Positions 1-8,219 of a stretch of DNA of 55,190 nt are shown piece by piece. The position numbers and the translations under genes were made by a program. The notes beneath the pieces are model-generated. The model was not told the origin of the DNA. It searched no databases and worked only from the letters and a program-made list of their open reading frames with translations. The first letter of the stretch is position 1. Each line of letters opens with the position of its first letter. The stretch is taken from assembly GCA_913775005.1 (NCBI GenBank), contig CAJYKY010000383.1, positions 1 to 55,190 on the forward strand, in the 5' to 3' direction. The DNA is from an uncultured Achromobacter sp. (GTDB lineage Bacteria > Pseudomonadota > Gammaproteobacteria > Burkholderiales > Burkholderiaceae_B).

Positions 1-348
1 CCCGGTTTCCTGTTGCTGCTGGTCAACCTGACGTGGATATCGCTGTTGCTCGGCGTGCTGTGCGCGCGCTATCGCGATATTCCGCAAATCGTGTCCAGCC
101 TGATGCAGGTGATTTTCTACCTCACGCCGATCATGTGGCTGCCCAGCCTGCTACCCGAGCGCGCCGGCACCTATATGCTCACGATGAATCCGTTCTATCA
201 CCTGCTGGAAATCGTGCGCGACCCCCTGCTCGGATACGCGCCGGACGCCCAGAACTGGTTGGCCTCGCTGGCGCTGGCGGTGGTTGGCTGGCTTATTACC
301 TTGATGCTTTATGGCCGCTATCGGCGCCGCATCGCCTACTGGCTCTAA
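1..348 (+). CDS. ABC-2 type polysaccharide export permease, C-terminal part
   Basis: The gene is open at the left edge, so only its last 115 codons are present, ending at TAA 346-348. The visible part is hydrophobic, with about three membrane segments and the motif ARYRDIPQI, followed by a stretch near FYLTPIMWLP. Both are typical of Wzm/KpsM-type permeases that export lipid-linked O-antigen or capsule across the inner membrane. The ATPase gene starts 27 bases downstream, so the two should form one exporter. Family assignment is firm. Whether the cargo is O-antigen or another glycan cannot be told from this fragment. Confidence 0.85.
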   Translation, partial: PGFLLLLVNLTWISLLLGVLCARYRDIPQIVSSLMQVIFYLTPIMWLPSLLPERAGTYMLTMNPFYHLLEIVRDPLLGYAPDAQNWLASLALAVVGWLITLMLYGRYRRRIAYWL

Positions 349-375
349 GCTCTTTTCTCACAGATTCTGGCTACC

Positions 376-1119
376 ATGGCAACTATCAAATTCGACCAGG
401 TATGTGTCGACTTTCCTATCTACAACGCCAGCGCGCGCTCGTTGAAAAAGCGCCTTTTCCAAGTCGCAACGGGCGGTCAAATCAGTGCTGACCAATCCGG
501 ACGCGTCGTGATCCGGGCGTTGGAAAACCTGAGCTTCCATCTGAAAGACGGGGATCGCGTCGGGCTGCTCGGCCATAATGGCGCAGGTAAAAGTACACTG
601 CTGCGCGTGCTTAGCGGGGTTTATGCCCCCTCCAGCGGCACGGCCCAGATCGACGGCGAGATCGGATCGCTGATCGATATCGGGTTCGGTATCGACGCTG
701 AATCCACCGGCCGGGAAAATATTTTCCTGCGTGGCGCGCTGCTTGGTCTGGATCGCGCATCTATCAAACAGAAAGTCGAAGAAATCATTGAGTTTTCCGA
801 GCTCGGTGATTTTATCGACATGCCTATCCGCACCTATTCGGCGGGTATGCACTTGCGCCTGGCGTTCTCGGTGTCCACGGTGATCCGGCCCGAGATCCTG
901 TTGATGGACGAATGGCTTTCCGTGGGCGACGAAGGATTCAAGGCACGCGCCGAGCAGCGCCTGAATGAACTGGTGGCGTCCACCAGCATCCTGGTTATCG
1001 CCAGCCATTCCAAGGATTTGATCTGTCATACCTGCAACCGCGTATTGTGGCTGGAGCATGGACGTATCAAGATGGATGGTCCGCCGCAGGAAGTGACCCA
1101 AGCCTATTTCGGCTATTGA
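376..1119 (+). CDS. ABC transporter ATP-binding protein, Wzt/KpsT type
   Basis: A 247-residue ATPase that should power the export permease encoded just upstream. Walker A is GHNGAGKST at residues 66-74, the degenerate signature YSAGMHLRLAF at 154-164 is the form usual in polysaccharide exporters, and Walker B is ILLMDE at 174-179. The protein ends soon after the nucleotide-binding domain. It therefore lacks the C-terminal carbohydrate-binding domain carried by long Wzt proteins, which recognise a chain-terminating cap. By family knowledge, short forms export glycans without such cap recognition. The ATG at 376 gives the usual family length. Confidence 0.9.
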   Translation: MATIKFDQVCVDFPIYNASARSLKKRLFQVATGGQISADQSGRVVIRALENLSFHLKDGDRVGLLGHNGAGKSTLLRVLSGVYAPSSGTAQIDGEIGSLIDIGFGIDAESTGRENIFLRGALLGLDRASIKQKVEEIIEFSELGDFIDMPIRTYSAGMHLRLAFSVSTVIRPEILLMDEWLSVGDEGFKARAEQRLNELVASTSILVIASHSKDLICHTCNRVLWLEHGRIKMDGPPQEVTQAYFGY

Positions 1120-1165
1120 GCCGTAAACACTGACCCACGCGTCTCGGCGCGTTTGCATCGTCTAG

Positions 1166-2998
1166 ATGATCATGCCAATACCGCAAAAAATGAAGGGGAT
1201 TGCCCGTCGCTGCTTTAATAAGCTGGCGGCCAGAGTCAATGGCCCGGCCATTGCGGATCTGTTCGACGCGGATTGGTACCGCACGCAGGCCCCTGGCCTG
1301 GAAGACGTGAAAAATCCGGTGGCGCATTATCTGGCCAAGGGTGTGGAACTGAATCTGAATCCTAGCCCGCTGTTTCACACTGACTGGTATTTGCGGCAGA
1401 ACCCGGACGTTGCGAATGCCGGCCTTAATCCCCTGGTTCACTACATCGACTCGGGCGCCAAGGAAGGCCGTAGCCCCTGCGCCTATTTCGATGGGCAGTG
1501 GTACGCGCGCAAATATCCCCTGAGCCGATTAAAGCAGGGCGGCGCGCTCGCGCATTTCATGAAGACGGGCGCCCGCAACGGCTGCAATCCGAACCCGTAT
1601 TTCGATACGGCCTGGTATCAGGCTCAATATCCGGAAGTGCAGAAATATCCGCGTGATCCCCTGAGCCATTTCGTGCTGATCGGCGAACCGGCCGGATACC
1701 GTCCGGGCCCGGCGTTCGACCCCGAGTGGTATCTGATGCGCAACCCCGATGTGGCGCAATGGGCCGGCACGCCTTTCACGCACTATCTGTTGACGGGCGC
1801 GCGAGAGAAACGCTCTGCCGTCAGAGGCCCGTTTGATTATCACGATACCGCGGCACTGTCGCGGCAGCTGGCGGCGCCCGTCGTATCGACGGAAAGCGTT
1901 CGCGCCACGTTGGAACTGCCCGCAGGCAGCGTGCAGAATCTGCTGAGCAAACCGGAAGACGCCGAGCTGATCTACCAGGCGGCGCAACGCAATGTCGTAG
2001 GCGTTTCCGAGCCGCTTGGGTCCTACCCTGGTGTGCCGTATGTGGCGTTGCTGCATAACGTATTGGCCCTGGGCGGCACGCGCTATATCGCGGCAGGAGA
2101 ACGCTTCATTCATGACGAAGTAGCGGCGTTCCAGAATGTGAAGGACGCCGCAGTGAAGTATCACCGCGCAAGCCTGTCGCCCGCTGACAACCTGATTCTG
2201 AATTTCCAGCTGAAGCCCGCCAACTGGGTGGACGCGGGCATCAGCATCATGCACGAGTATTCGAATAACTACTTCCACTTTGTGGCCGAGACATTGCCGC
2301 GCATGATCCTGGCGGAAGAAGCCGGGCTGCCCGCGCATGTGCCGTACATCGTCGAACGCGAACTGCATCCTAATATGTTGCAGTTGCTGAACGTTGTGAA
2401 CGATGCGGGCCGGCCGATTCTTCCCGTCGAGTCCGACACCATGTATCGTGTCGGTTCGCTTTATCTGCCGTCGGACGTCTCCTCGGTCGTGGACTCGTAC
2501 GAGGCCGGTGAAGCAGGCCGGCAGTCGTGCCTTGATGTGGCGCGGATCCGTACGGCGGTCGCGCGATGCAAAGCACGCTTTCCTTCGCTAGGCGCGAGGC
2601 ATAAGCGCAAGATCTATGCGGGACGCAGCGGCGGTTTGCGGCAACTGACGAATCAGCAGGAACTGGAAGCGGCGCTGGCGGCGCGGGGTTTCGAAATTAT
2701 TCGCACGGATGGCCTGGACGTCCAGACGCAAATATCGATTTTCCGCGACGCCGAAATCATCATCGCCCCCACCGGCGCGCAATTGACCAATGTAATTTGG
2801 ACCGAACCGGGCACACAAGTCATCGTGCTGGCCTCGGATCACCCCAGCCATCAACTCTATCTTTGGGAGTTGCTGGGCAGGGTGTCACAGGCAAACGTTA
2901 CCAGCGTCGCAGGCCCGCGCGCATTTGTCCGCAACGACAAATACAGCGTGCATGATGATTATTCGATCAACGTGCAGAACGTTCTAGATCTGATATAG
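1166..2998 (+). CDS. GT61-family glycosyltransferase with five N-terminal tandem modules
   Basis: A 610-residue protein with two parts. Residues about 33-220 hold five tandem modules of roughly 37 residues, each starting F-D/H-x-x-W-Y and carrying forms of NPDVA, then a hydrophobic HY/HF step and G-A-R/K-E. Such modules often precede glycosyltransferase domains in surface-glycan loci. Residues about 280-600 resemble the GT61/DUF563 family, with SNNYFHFVAETLPR and, near the end, IIIAPTGAQLTNVIW. It probably transfers a sugar in the cytoplasm to the polysaccharide exported by the adjacent ABC system. Donor and acceptor are unknown. The next in-frame ATG (1172) is also a possible start. Confidence 0.8.
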   Translation: MIMPIPQKMKGIARRCFNKLAARVNGPAIADLFDADWYRTQAPGLEDVKNPVAHYLAKGVELNLNPSPLFHTDWYLRQNPDVANAGLNPLVHYIDSGAKEGRSPCAYFDGQWYARKYPLSRLKQGGALAHFMKTGARNGCNPNPYFDTAWYQAQYPEVQKYPRDPLSHFVLIGEPAGYRPGPAFDPEWYLMRNPDVAQWAGTPFTHYLLTGAREKRSAVRGPFDYHDTAALSRQLAAPVVSTESVRATLELPAGSVQNLLSKPEDAELIYQAAQRNVVGVSEPLGSYPGVPYVALLHNVLALGGTRYIAAGERFIHDEVAAFQNVKDAAVKYHRASLSPADNLILNFQLKPANWVDAGISIMHEYSNNYFHFVAETLPRMILAEEAGLPAHVPYIVERELHPNMLQLLNVVNDAGRPILPVESDTMYRVGSLYLPSDVSSVVDSYEAGEAGRQSCLDVARIRTAVARCKARFPSLGARHKRKIYAGRSGGLRQLTNQQELEAALAARGFEIIRTDGLDVQTQISIFRDAEIIIAPTGAQLTNVIWTEPGTQVIVLASDHPSHQLYLWELLGRVSQANVTSVAGPRAFVRNDKYSVHDDYSINVQNVLDLI

Positions 2999-3048
2999 GC
3001 CTTACCGTAGCAACACAGCACTGATGCTATAGACATAAGAGACACGAC

Positions 3049-3489
3049 ATGAATTCCAAACCCTCGCAGTCGCTTGATGACGCCATTCAGCTCATCGACC
3101 TTACGAAGATTTCCGACCCCCGGGGCAACCTCACATTTGTCGAGGCAAACAAGCACGTCCCCTTCGATATTCAGCGCGTCTATTATCTGTACGACGTACC
3201 CAGCGGTGAAATGCGAGCCGGGCATGCGCACTACAATCTTCAACAGCTGATTATTGGCATTTCCGGAAGCTTCGATCTGCTGCTGGACAACGGCTACGAG
3301 AAGAAAACCATTACCTGCAATCGGCCGTTCCAGGGCGTGCTGATGAAGTCCCTGGTATGGCGCGAATTGAATAACTTCTCTTCGGGTGCGGTCTGCTTGG
3401 TGCTGGCCTCGATGCATTACGAAGAATCCGACTATATCCGCAACTACGCGGACTTCCTGAAAGTTGTCGCCGAGAAAAACCCATCATGA
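3049..3489 (+). CDS. dTDP-6-deoxyhexulose 3,4-ketoisomerase, FdtA/QdtA-like cupin
   Basis: A 146-residue single-domain cupin of the WxcM/FdtA/QdtA group. These enzymes isomerise dTDP-4-keto-6-deoxyglucose to the 3-keto sugar, the substrate for 3-amination. Supporting features are the opening DPRGNLTFVE, the motif RAGHAHYNLQQ with its two active-site-type histidines, and the ending SDYIRNYADF. Its stop overlaps the start of the aminotransferase gene by 4 bases, which makes joint action likely. Sequence alone does not separate the galacto (Fuc3N) from the gluco (Qui3N) product. The dTDP-glucose-forming genes rmlA and rmlB are not in the window. Confidence 0.85.
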   Translation: MNSKPSQSLDDAIQLIDLTKISDPRGNLTFVEANKHVPFDIQRVYYLYDVPSGEMRAGHAHYNLQQLIIGISGSFDLLLDNGYEKKTITCNRPFQGVLMKSLVWRELNNFSSGAVCLVLASMHYEESDYIRNYADFLKVVAEKNPS

Positions 3490-4586
3490 TCTCTTTCTTT
3501 GATATCAATGCCGGCCACGCCGAACTGGGCAATGGCCTGCAGGACGCCTTCAAGCGCGTGCTGGACAGCGGCAGCATCATTATGGGTGCTGAGCTCAAGG
3601 CGTTCGAAGACGAATTCGCCGCCTACTGCGGCGTCAAGCACTGCATCGGCGTCGGCAATGGGCTGGATGCGCTGGCGCTGGCGCTGCGCGCACGCGGGAT
3701 CGGACCGGGCGATGAAGTCCTGGTGCCGTCGCAGACGTTCATCGCCAGCTGGCTCGCCGTTTCCATGACCGGCGCAACGCCGATTCCCGTGGAAATCGAC
3801 CTGAATACCTACGGCATCGACGCCTCGCTGCTGCGCGACCACGTGACCCCGCGCACCAAAGCCATCATGCCGGTGCACCTGTACGGCTCGCCGGCTGACA
3901 TGGATGGCATCAATGCCGTCGCCAAGGAATTCGGCCTATTCGTGCTGGAAGACGCGGCCCAGGCGCATGGCGCCTTCTATAAGGGCAAGCGTGCAGGCTC
4001 GCTGGGGCATGCCGCGGGCTTCAGCTTCTACCCGAGCAAAAACCTCGGCGCCCTGGGCGACGGCGGCGCAATCGTCACCGACGATGATGCGCTGGCCGAC
4101 GACATGCGCCGGTTGCGCAACTACGGTTCGACCAAGAAGTATGTCCATGAAGTCGCCGGCGTGAACTCCCGCCTGGATGAACTGCAAGCCGCCATCCTGC
4201 GCCTGAAGCTGCCCGTGCTCGATCATGGCAATGAACGCCGCCGCGCCATTGCCGATCGCTACACCGCAGGCCTGCAAGGCATCGCCGACCTGCACACGCC
4301 GCAGTCGGTGGACGGCGCCACGTCGGTCTATCACCTGTATGTCATCCGCACGAGCAAGCGCGACGAGCTGGCCGCCTATCTGAATCAACAGGGCGTTACC
4401 TGCCTTATCCATTACCCGATCGCCCCCCATCAGCAAGGCGCGTACGCTGACCTGAAGATTCCGGCCGACAGCCTGCCGCTGGCCAATCAGGCCGCTGCCC
4501 AGACCCTGTCTTTGCCGATCTGGCCGCAAATGCCGTTCTCGTCCGTGGATGAGGTCATTGCCCACATCAAGACGTTCATGGGCTGA
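3486..4586 (+). CDS. DegT/DnrJ/EryC1/StrS sugar 3-aminotransferase, FdtB/QdtB-like
   Basis: A 366-residue PLP-dependent sugar aminotransferase. The PLP lysine is K185 in FYPSKNLGALGDGG, and EDAAQAHGA at 155-163 supplies the cofactor-binding Asp and Gln typical of the family. Overlap with the ketoisomerase gene (ATGA at 3486-3489) indicates it aminates the 3-keto sugar to dTDP-3-amino-3,6-dideoxyhexose. No acetyltransferase lies next to it. An N-acyl group could instead come from the formyltransferase at 8216-8947 or the hexapeptide acyltransferase at 28092-28844. Family certain, regiochemistry inferred from the partner. Confidence 0.88.
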   Translation: MISFFDINAGHAELGNGLQDAFKRVLDSGSIIMGAELKAFEDEFAAYCGVKHCIGVGNGLDALALALRARGIGPGDEVLVPSQTFIASWLAVSMTGATPIPVEIDLNTYGIDASLLRDHVTPRTKAIMPVHLYGSPADMDGINAVAKEFGLFVLEDAAQAHGAFYKGKRAGSLGHAAGFSFYPSKNLGALGDGGAIVTDDDALADDMRRLRNYGSTKKYVHEVAGVNSRLDELQAAILRLKLPVLDHGNERRRAIADRYTAGLQGIADLHTPQSVDGATSVYHLYVIRTSKRDELAAYLNQQGVTCLIHYPIAPHQQGAYADLKIPADSLPLANQAAAQTLSLPIWPQMPFSSVDEVIAHIKTFMG

Positions 4587-4598
4587 TCCGGCACCGGC

Positions 4599-5552
4599 AT
4601 GAACACTCCCCTTGTCTCGGTGATCATCCCTGTTTTCAATCAGGGGAAGCTGGCGGTGCAAGCCATTGATAGCGTGTTGTCACAACGCTATCCGCACGTG
4701 CAGGCCATCGTGGTGGACGACGGCTCGACGGACGGCACCGCCGACTTGATCGCTCAGCAGTTTGGCGACCGCATCACGCTGATCCGCCAAACCAACAAGG
4801 GGCCCAGCGCAGCGTCGAACGCCGCGCTGGGCGTTGCACAGGGCGACATCATTGCGCTCATGGGCGGCGACGACCTCTGCACGCCCGACCGCCTTGCGCA
4901 CCAGGTGGAGATTCTGTCGTCCGGGCATTGGGACATCGTTTTTTCCCGGCCCACGCTGATCGACGAGCAAGGCGTTACGCTTGAAGATGCGCGATACCCC
5001 GTATTTTTCGACACGCGCCGTCATCAGGCGGTTTTTACGAGCCTGTACTTCGACGACAACTATTTCTGCGCGCCGTCGGCCACCATGCACCGCGCCGTGG
5101 TCGACTCGGTCGGCCCCTTTCACGAGGGTCTGATCCAGTTGCAGGACTATGACTACTGGCTGCGCGCCGCGGGTCAGGGCTACCGGCTTGGCATCTTCGA
5201 TACCCGCGTTGTGAAGTACCGCCGCCACGTCGGCAACCTGTCAACGACACGGCGCGACTTTGCCACGCGGGCCGAGATCCCGGTAGTGTTGAAACGCGCG
5301 CTGCGCCTGGCCCGCCCCGAGGTCATCCGCCCGTTGTTCCCCGGCCTGGTGTTGCCCGTCGCCAACCCTGCCCAACCCTTGTCGCCGTTTGAGCACAGCA
5401 CCTTGCTGCTCGCCCATTCGCGCGAAGAAGTCCGCCTGGCGGGCCTGGATTGCGCTATTTCGCTGCTAGACGATCCGTCTGCCCCGGCATCCGCGCATGG
5501 TGCCGTGGACGTGTTCCGCTACATCTACGAAGCCGGGCAAGACCGCGACTGA
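4599..5552 (+). CDS. Family 2 glycosyltransferase
   Basis: A 317-residue GT-A glycosyltransferase. It opens with VSVIIPVFNQ, has VVDDGSTDGT around residues 38-47 and a DxD-type GGDD at 89-92, and then QLQDYDYWLRAAG, the acidic acceptor-side motif usual in this family. No membrane segment is seen, so it should act in the cytoplasm during polysaccharide assembly. It begins 12 bases after the aminotransferase gene and probably shares its transcript. The sugar transferred cannot be read from the sequence. It may use the 3-amino-3,6-dideoxyhexose donor made by its neighbours. Confidence 0.85.
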   Translation: MNTPLVSVIIPVFNQGKLAVQAIDSVLSQRYPHVQAIVVDDGSTDGTADLIAQQFGDRITLIRQTNKGPSAASNAALGVAQGDIIALMGGDDLCTPDRLAHQVEILSSGHWDIVFSRPTLIDEQGVTLEDARYPVFFDTRRHQAVFTSLYFDDNYFCAPSATMHRAVVDSVGPFHEGLIQLQDYDYWLRAAGQGYRLGIFDTRVVKYRRHVGNLSTTRRDFATRAEIPVVLKRALRLARPEVIRPLFPGLVLPVANPAQPLSPFEHSTLLLAHSREEVRLAGLDCAISLLDDPSAPASAHGAVDVFRYIYEAGQDRD

Positions 5553-5609
5553 CCCACGCGGGCGGCGAGCGGTCAGCACACATCCTCGCGGATTTTCTTA
5601 CATCTCTAT

Positions 5610-5635
5610 GAAAGCCGCTGTCATCGGCAGCTTTC
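5610..5635. repeat. Inverted repeat after the GT2 gene
   Basis: GAAAGCCGC at 5610-5618 pairs with GCAGCTTTC at 5627-5635 with one mismatch, leaving an 8-base loop. It lies 58 bases after the GT2 stop and upstream of a possible promoter. No T-tract follows, so it is a weak terminator at best. It could mark the boundary between the first transcript and the phosphoramidate operon. Confidence 0.4.
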
Positions 5636-5648
5636 GTGATGCCTTCCG

Positions 5649-5679
5649 CTGACATTTCACGGATTGACCGCGCTATACT
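5649..5679 (+). promoter_or_regulatory. Possible sigma70 promoter of the phosphoramidate operon
   Basis: CTGACA at 5649-5654 (five of six to TTGACA) is followed after 19 bases by TATACT at 5674-5679 (five of six to TATAAT). The expected transcript start is about 40 bases before the ATG at 5730. The 177-base gap in which it lies is the only long gap between the polysaccharide genes here, which supports a separate transcription unit. The spacing is slightly long. Confidence 0.4.
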
Positions 5680-5691
5680 CCGCAAAAAATA

Positions 5692-5706
5692 CCACTGCGG
5701 CAGTGG
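5692..5706. repeat. Palindrome in the operon leader
   Basis: CCACTG and CAGTGG are perfect inverted 6-base arms around CGG. The palindrome sits about 13 bases downstream of the possible -10 box, near where transcription would start, and 24 bases before the ATG at 5730. It could be an operator or a small mRNA hairpin. Confidence 0.35.
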
Positions 5707-5729
5707 CTCCTCTTAATTGTCCACACCCT

Positions 5730-7130
5730 ATGAGCGCCTTGCACTATCTTCGCGTGCTTCGAAACAAGCTCGTAGGTCTGGCTCAAACGACCAGCAGGTT
5801 GGACGCGCTGGACCTGCGTATCCACGACCTGTCCAGCCAGCTAAGCGCGTTGGCCGATCAATTACGGGCCTCGGATACGCAGGGCGCACGCGCACGTGAC
5901 GACATCGCCGCTCTGCATGCGGATCTGACCGCGCAGCACGCCTTGGTCAGCGCGTTACCCGGGCAGCACGATGCCGCGCTGAATCAGCTTGGCGATCGAA
6001 TCGGCGCGGACACCAGCGCGCTATTCGGGCGCCATGCCAACTTGTTCCACGCCCGGCCGCCCCGTGCCCCCGCCCCGCCCCACACCGCCACCGTCATCGA
6101 CCGCATCGCCTTTCTGGTGCATTCGAAAGAATTGCTCAACCACTACGGCTGTGTGTGGGATCTGATGCCCGAGGGCAGCTTCGACGTCGTGCTGCACGGC
6201 AAGGCGGGCTTGCCGACTGCGGCGGATCTGGCGCGGTGGAATTGCAATGTCACCACCACGCGGGCCTTGCTGGATGCGGGCCAGGCCTACCGCTGCCTGG
6301 TGTCCAACCACCCGGTGTCGGACGACGGCCAGCCGCTGATCAAGCGTCTTGCTGAAATCAATATCCGTTTCATGTATGCCGCCGGGAAATCGGGCTGGAA
6401 CCTGTCCAGCTGGAATCGGCTGTATGACGTCGTCCTTTGTTTCGGCCCCTACCACGCGGTGAACTTCTCACAAGCCTGTGACGCCGTCATCGTGCAGATG
6501 GGCTATCCGCGCTTCGACCGGTACTTCAACGAAAAGATCGACCGCAAGGCCTTGGCAGAGGCACAGGGCTGCGACCCCGCCAAGCCCACGGTTGTCTGGC
6601 TGCCCACCCAGGGCGCCCTCTCGTCCCTTGGCCACTTTGACGAAGAAATCGGCGCGCTGACGGATCGCTACAACGTCATCGTGAAAGTGCATCCGCTGAC
6701 GCCGTCAGCCGAGCCCCTGCGTATTGCCGCGCTGAACCGGTTGAACCTCACGCGGATCATCACGGACGCCGAAGACAATCTGCCGCTGTACCAGTTGGCG
6801 GACGTCATGCTGTTCGATTATGGCGGCCCGCCCCTGGCCGGCATCTATGCCGATAAGCGCATGGTGCTGCTGAACGTACCCGGCGCCGCGGACGATCATC
6901 TGACGGGTGACGATTCCCCCGACATCAGCATCCGCCGGCATCTGGTCAACGTGAACGTTGATGACAACGCGCTTGCCGCCCTGCTGGCCGACGAAGCAAC
7001 CTGGACGCTCCAACAGCATGCGCGGCGCACGTTGCGCAGCCTGTACTTCGCGCCGCATCACGGTTTCTCGTCGCATGTAGCAGCGCAAACCCTGCTCAAC
7101 GTGGACAAACTCCTCACTACAGAGATCTGA
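5730..7130 (+). CDS. CDP-glycerol phosphotransferase-like protein, candidate phosphoramidate transferase
   Basis: A 466-residue protein when started at ATG 5730; a TTG at 5664 is in frame but overlaps the likely promoter. Residues about 25-100 look like a coiled coil. The rest resembles the TagB/TagF group, which moves a phospho-alcohol from a CDP carrier to a glycan and releases CMP. Visible marks are VIVKVHP (His321), and DYGGP at 363-367 followed by IYADKRMVLLN, matching the His-Pro and Asp-Tyr blocks of that family. It heads the operon that makes a CDP-linked phosphoramidate and starts one base before the next gene. I infer that it transfers the phosphoramidate group to the polysaccharide. 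True glycerol-phosphate transfer is the alternative. Confidence 0.65.
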   Translation: MSALHYLRVLRNKLVGLAQTTSRLDALDLRIHDLSSQLSALADQLRASDTQGARARDDIAALHADLTAQHALVSALPGQHDAALNQLGDRIGADTSALFGRHANLFHARPPRAPAPPHTATVIDRIAFLVHSKELLNHYGCVWDLMPEGSFDVVLHGKAGLPTAADLARWNCNVTTTRALLDAGQAYRCLVSNHPVSDDGQPLIKRLAEINIRFMYAAGKSGWNLSSWNRLYDVVLCFGPYHAVNFSQACDAVIVQMGYPRFDRYFNEKIDRKALAEAQGCDPAKPTVVWLPTQGALSSLGHFDEEIGALTDRYNVIVKVHPLTPSAEPLRIAALNRLNLTRIITDAEDNLPLYQLADVMLFDYGGPPLAGIYADKRMVLLNVPGAADDHLTGDDSPDISIRRHLVNVNVDDNALAALLADEATWTLQQHARRTLRSLYFAPHHGFSSHVAAQTLLNVDKLLTTEI

Positions 7131-7131
7131 C

Positions 7132-7656
7132 ATGGTGATTTGGCTGGTGGGTTTATCCGGTTCGGGCAAGACCACGCTGGGCCGCGAGATGGCGGAACAA
7201 TGGCGGCGCATCGAACCGAACACCGTGCTGCTCGATGGCGACGAAGTGCGCGAAGTCTTCGCGCACGATCGCAGTGATGACGCCTATACGGTCGCGGGCC
7301 GCCGGCTGAATGCCGAGCGCCTGGTCGCGCTCTGTCAGATGCTGGATCGGCAAGGCATCAATGTCGTGTGCTGCATCCTGTCGCTGTTTCCCGATATGCG
7401 CGAGGCCAATCGCACCCGGTTCAGCCGTTACTTCGAGATATTCATGGACGCTGACATGAACGCCCTGGCGCTGCGTGACACCAAAGGGCTGTACCGCGCC
7501 GCAAAGGCGGGCACGCAACGCAATGTGGTCGGCGTGGATATTCCGTTTCCCCGCCCCGCCAATCCGGATCTGACGATTGTGTCGTCCGGCGAATGCCCGG
7601 ACATTGCCGAACTGGCGCGCCGCACGCTCGCGCAGGCGCAGGCAGGTTCACGATGA
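7132..7656 (+). CDS. APS-kinase-like cytidine diphosphoramidate kinase (Cj1415 type)
   Basis: A 174-residue P-loop kinase of the CysC (APS kinase) fold: GLSGSGKTT at residues 7-15, LDGDEVRE, and RDTKGLYRAAKAG where APS kinase has its substrate lid. In C. jejuni the CysC-like Cj1415 phosphorylates the 3'-hydroxyl of cytidine diphosphoramidate instead of adenylyl sulfate. No sulfurylase or other sulfate-assimilation gene is nearby, while the three partner enzymes of the Campylobacter pathway follow in the same operon, so that role is strongly favoured. It starts one base after the previous stop and overlaps the next gene by 4 bases. Confidence 0.78.
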   Translation: MVIWLVGLSGSGKTTLGREMAEQWRRIEPNTVLLDGDEVREVFAHDRSDDAYTVAGRRLNAERLVALCQMLDRQGINVVCCILSLFPDMREANRTRFSRYFEIFMDADMNALALRDTKGLYRAAKAGTQRNVVGVDIPFPRPANPDLTIVSSGECPDIAELARRTLAQAQAGSR

Positions 7657-8219
7657 GCGCCGCACAAACCCCGCGCTATCCCTATGCCACCGGCGATTTG
7701 CTCGAGGTGCGCAACAGCTATTCGTACACGCCCTATCACGGCGCAAGCTTCCTTGAGGCGTGGAGGCTCCAGCGCGACGCGGCGATGGCAACAGACGCGG
7801 CGTCGCGGCCTGCCGATACGCCAGCGGAAAGTCCAACGGGTGCGCTGCTGCGCGATACGCTGGCCGGACTGGCCAGCGCCACCCCCGATGACGCCATCAA
7901 TACATTGAATCGCCTGCTGCAACGATTCGAAGTGACCAAGCGCGTCCACGGCGAATACAACGCCAATTGGCGCCCCGTGGATCCGCAGGACTACCACGAT
8001 CTGAATCTGTACCTGCAATTGGCCCGTTGCCTGGACCAAGCCTATGCACTGACGAGTGGGCTGCAATACCTAAATGGCCTGTTGAAATGCCTGGACACGC
8101 TGACGGCCTATCAAGCGACGCTGCCTCCCGGGCAACGCGAAACGCTGCGCGAACTGGTGCACGCAGAGCGGCGCCACGTGGACGCGTTGCAGCGCAAGCT
8201 GCAAGAGGCATCGACATGA
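7653..8219 (+). CDS. Unknown helical protein of the phosphoramidate operon
   Basis: A 188-residue soluble protein that I do not recognise. It has an aromatic N-terminal patch (NSYSYTPYHG), a low-complexity Ala/Thr/Pro stretch around residues 47-65, and a long helical C-terminal half with YHDLNLYLQLARCLD and a charged end. There is no signal peptide or membrane segment. It is joined to both neighbours by 4-base ATGA overlaps, so it is very likely co-translated with the kinase and the formyltransferase. A scaffold or partner of the formyltransferase is a guess from position only. Confidence 0.75.
   Translation: MSAAQTPRYPYATGDLLEVRNSYSYTPYHGASFLEAWRLQRDAAMATDAASRPADTPAESPTGALLRDTLAGLASATPDDAINTLNRLLQRFEVTKRVHGEYNANWRPVDPQDYHDLNLYLQLARCLDQAYALTSGLQYLNGLLKCLDTLTAYQATLPPGQRETLRELVHAERRHVDALQRKLQEAST

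Noticed and set aside
7132..7656. Adenylyl-sulfate kinase for sulfate assimilation
   Set aside because: No sulfate-assimilation genes nearby and it is operonic with glutamine kinase, hydrolase and cytidylyltransferase genes, the Cj1415 setting.
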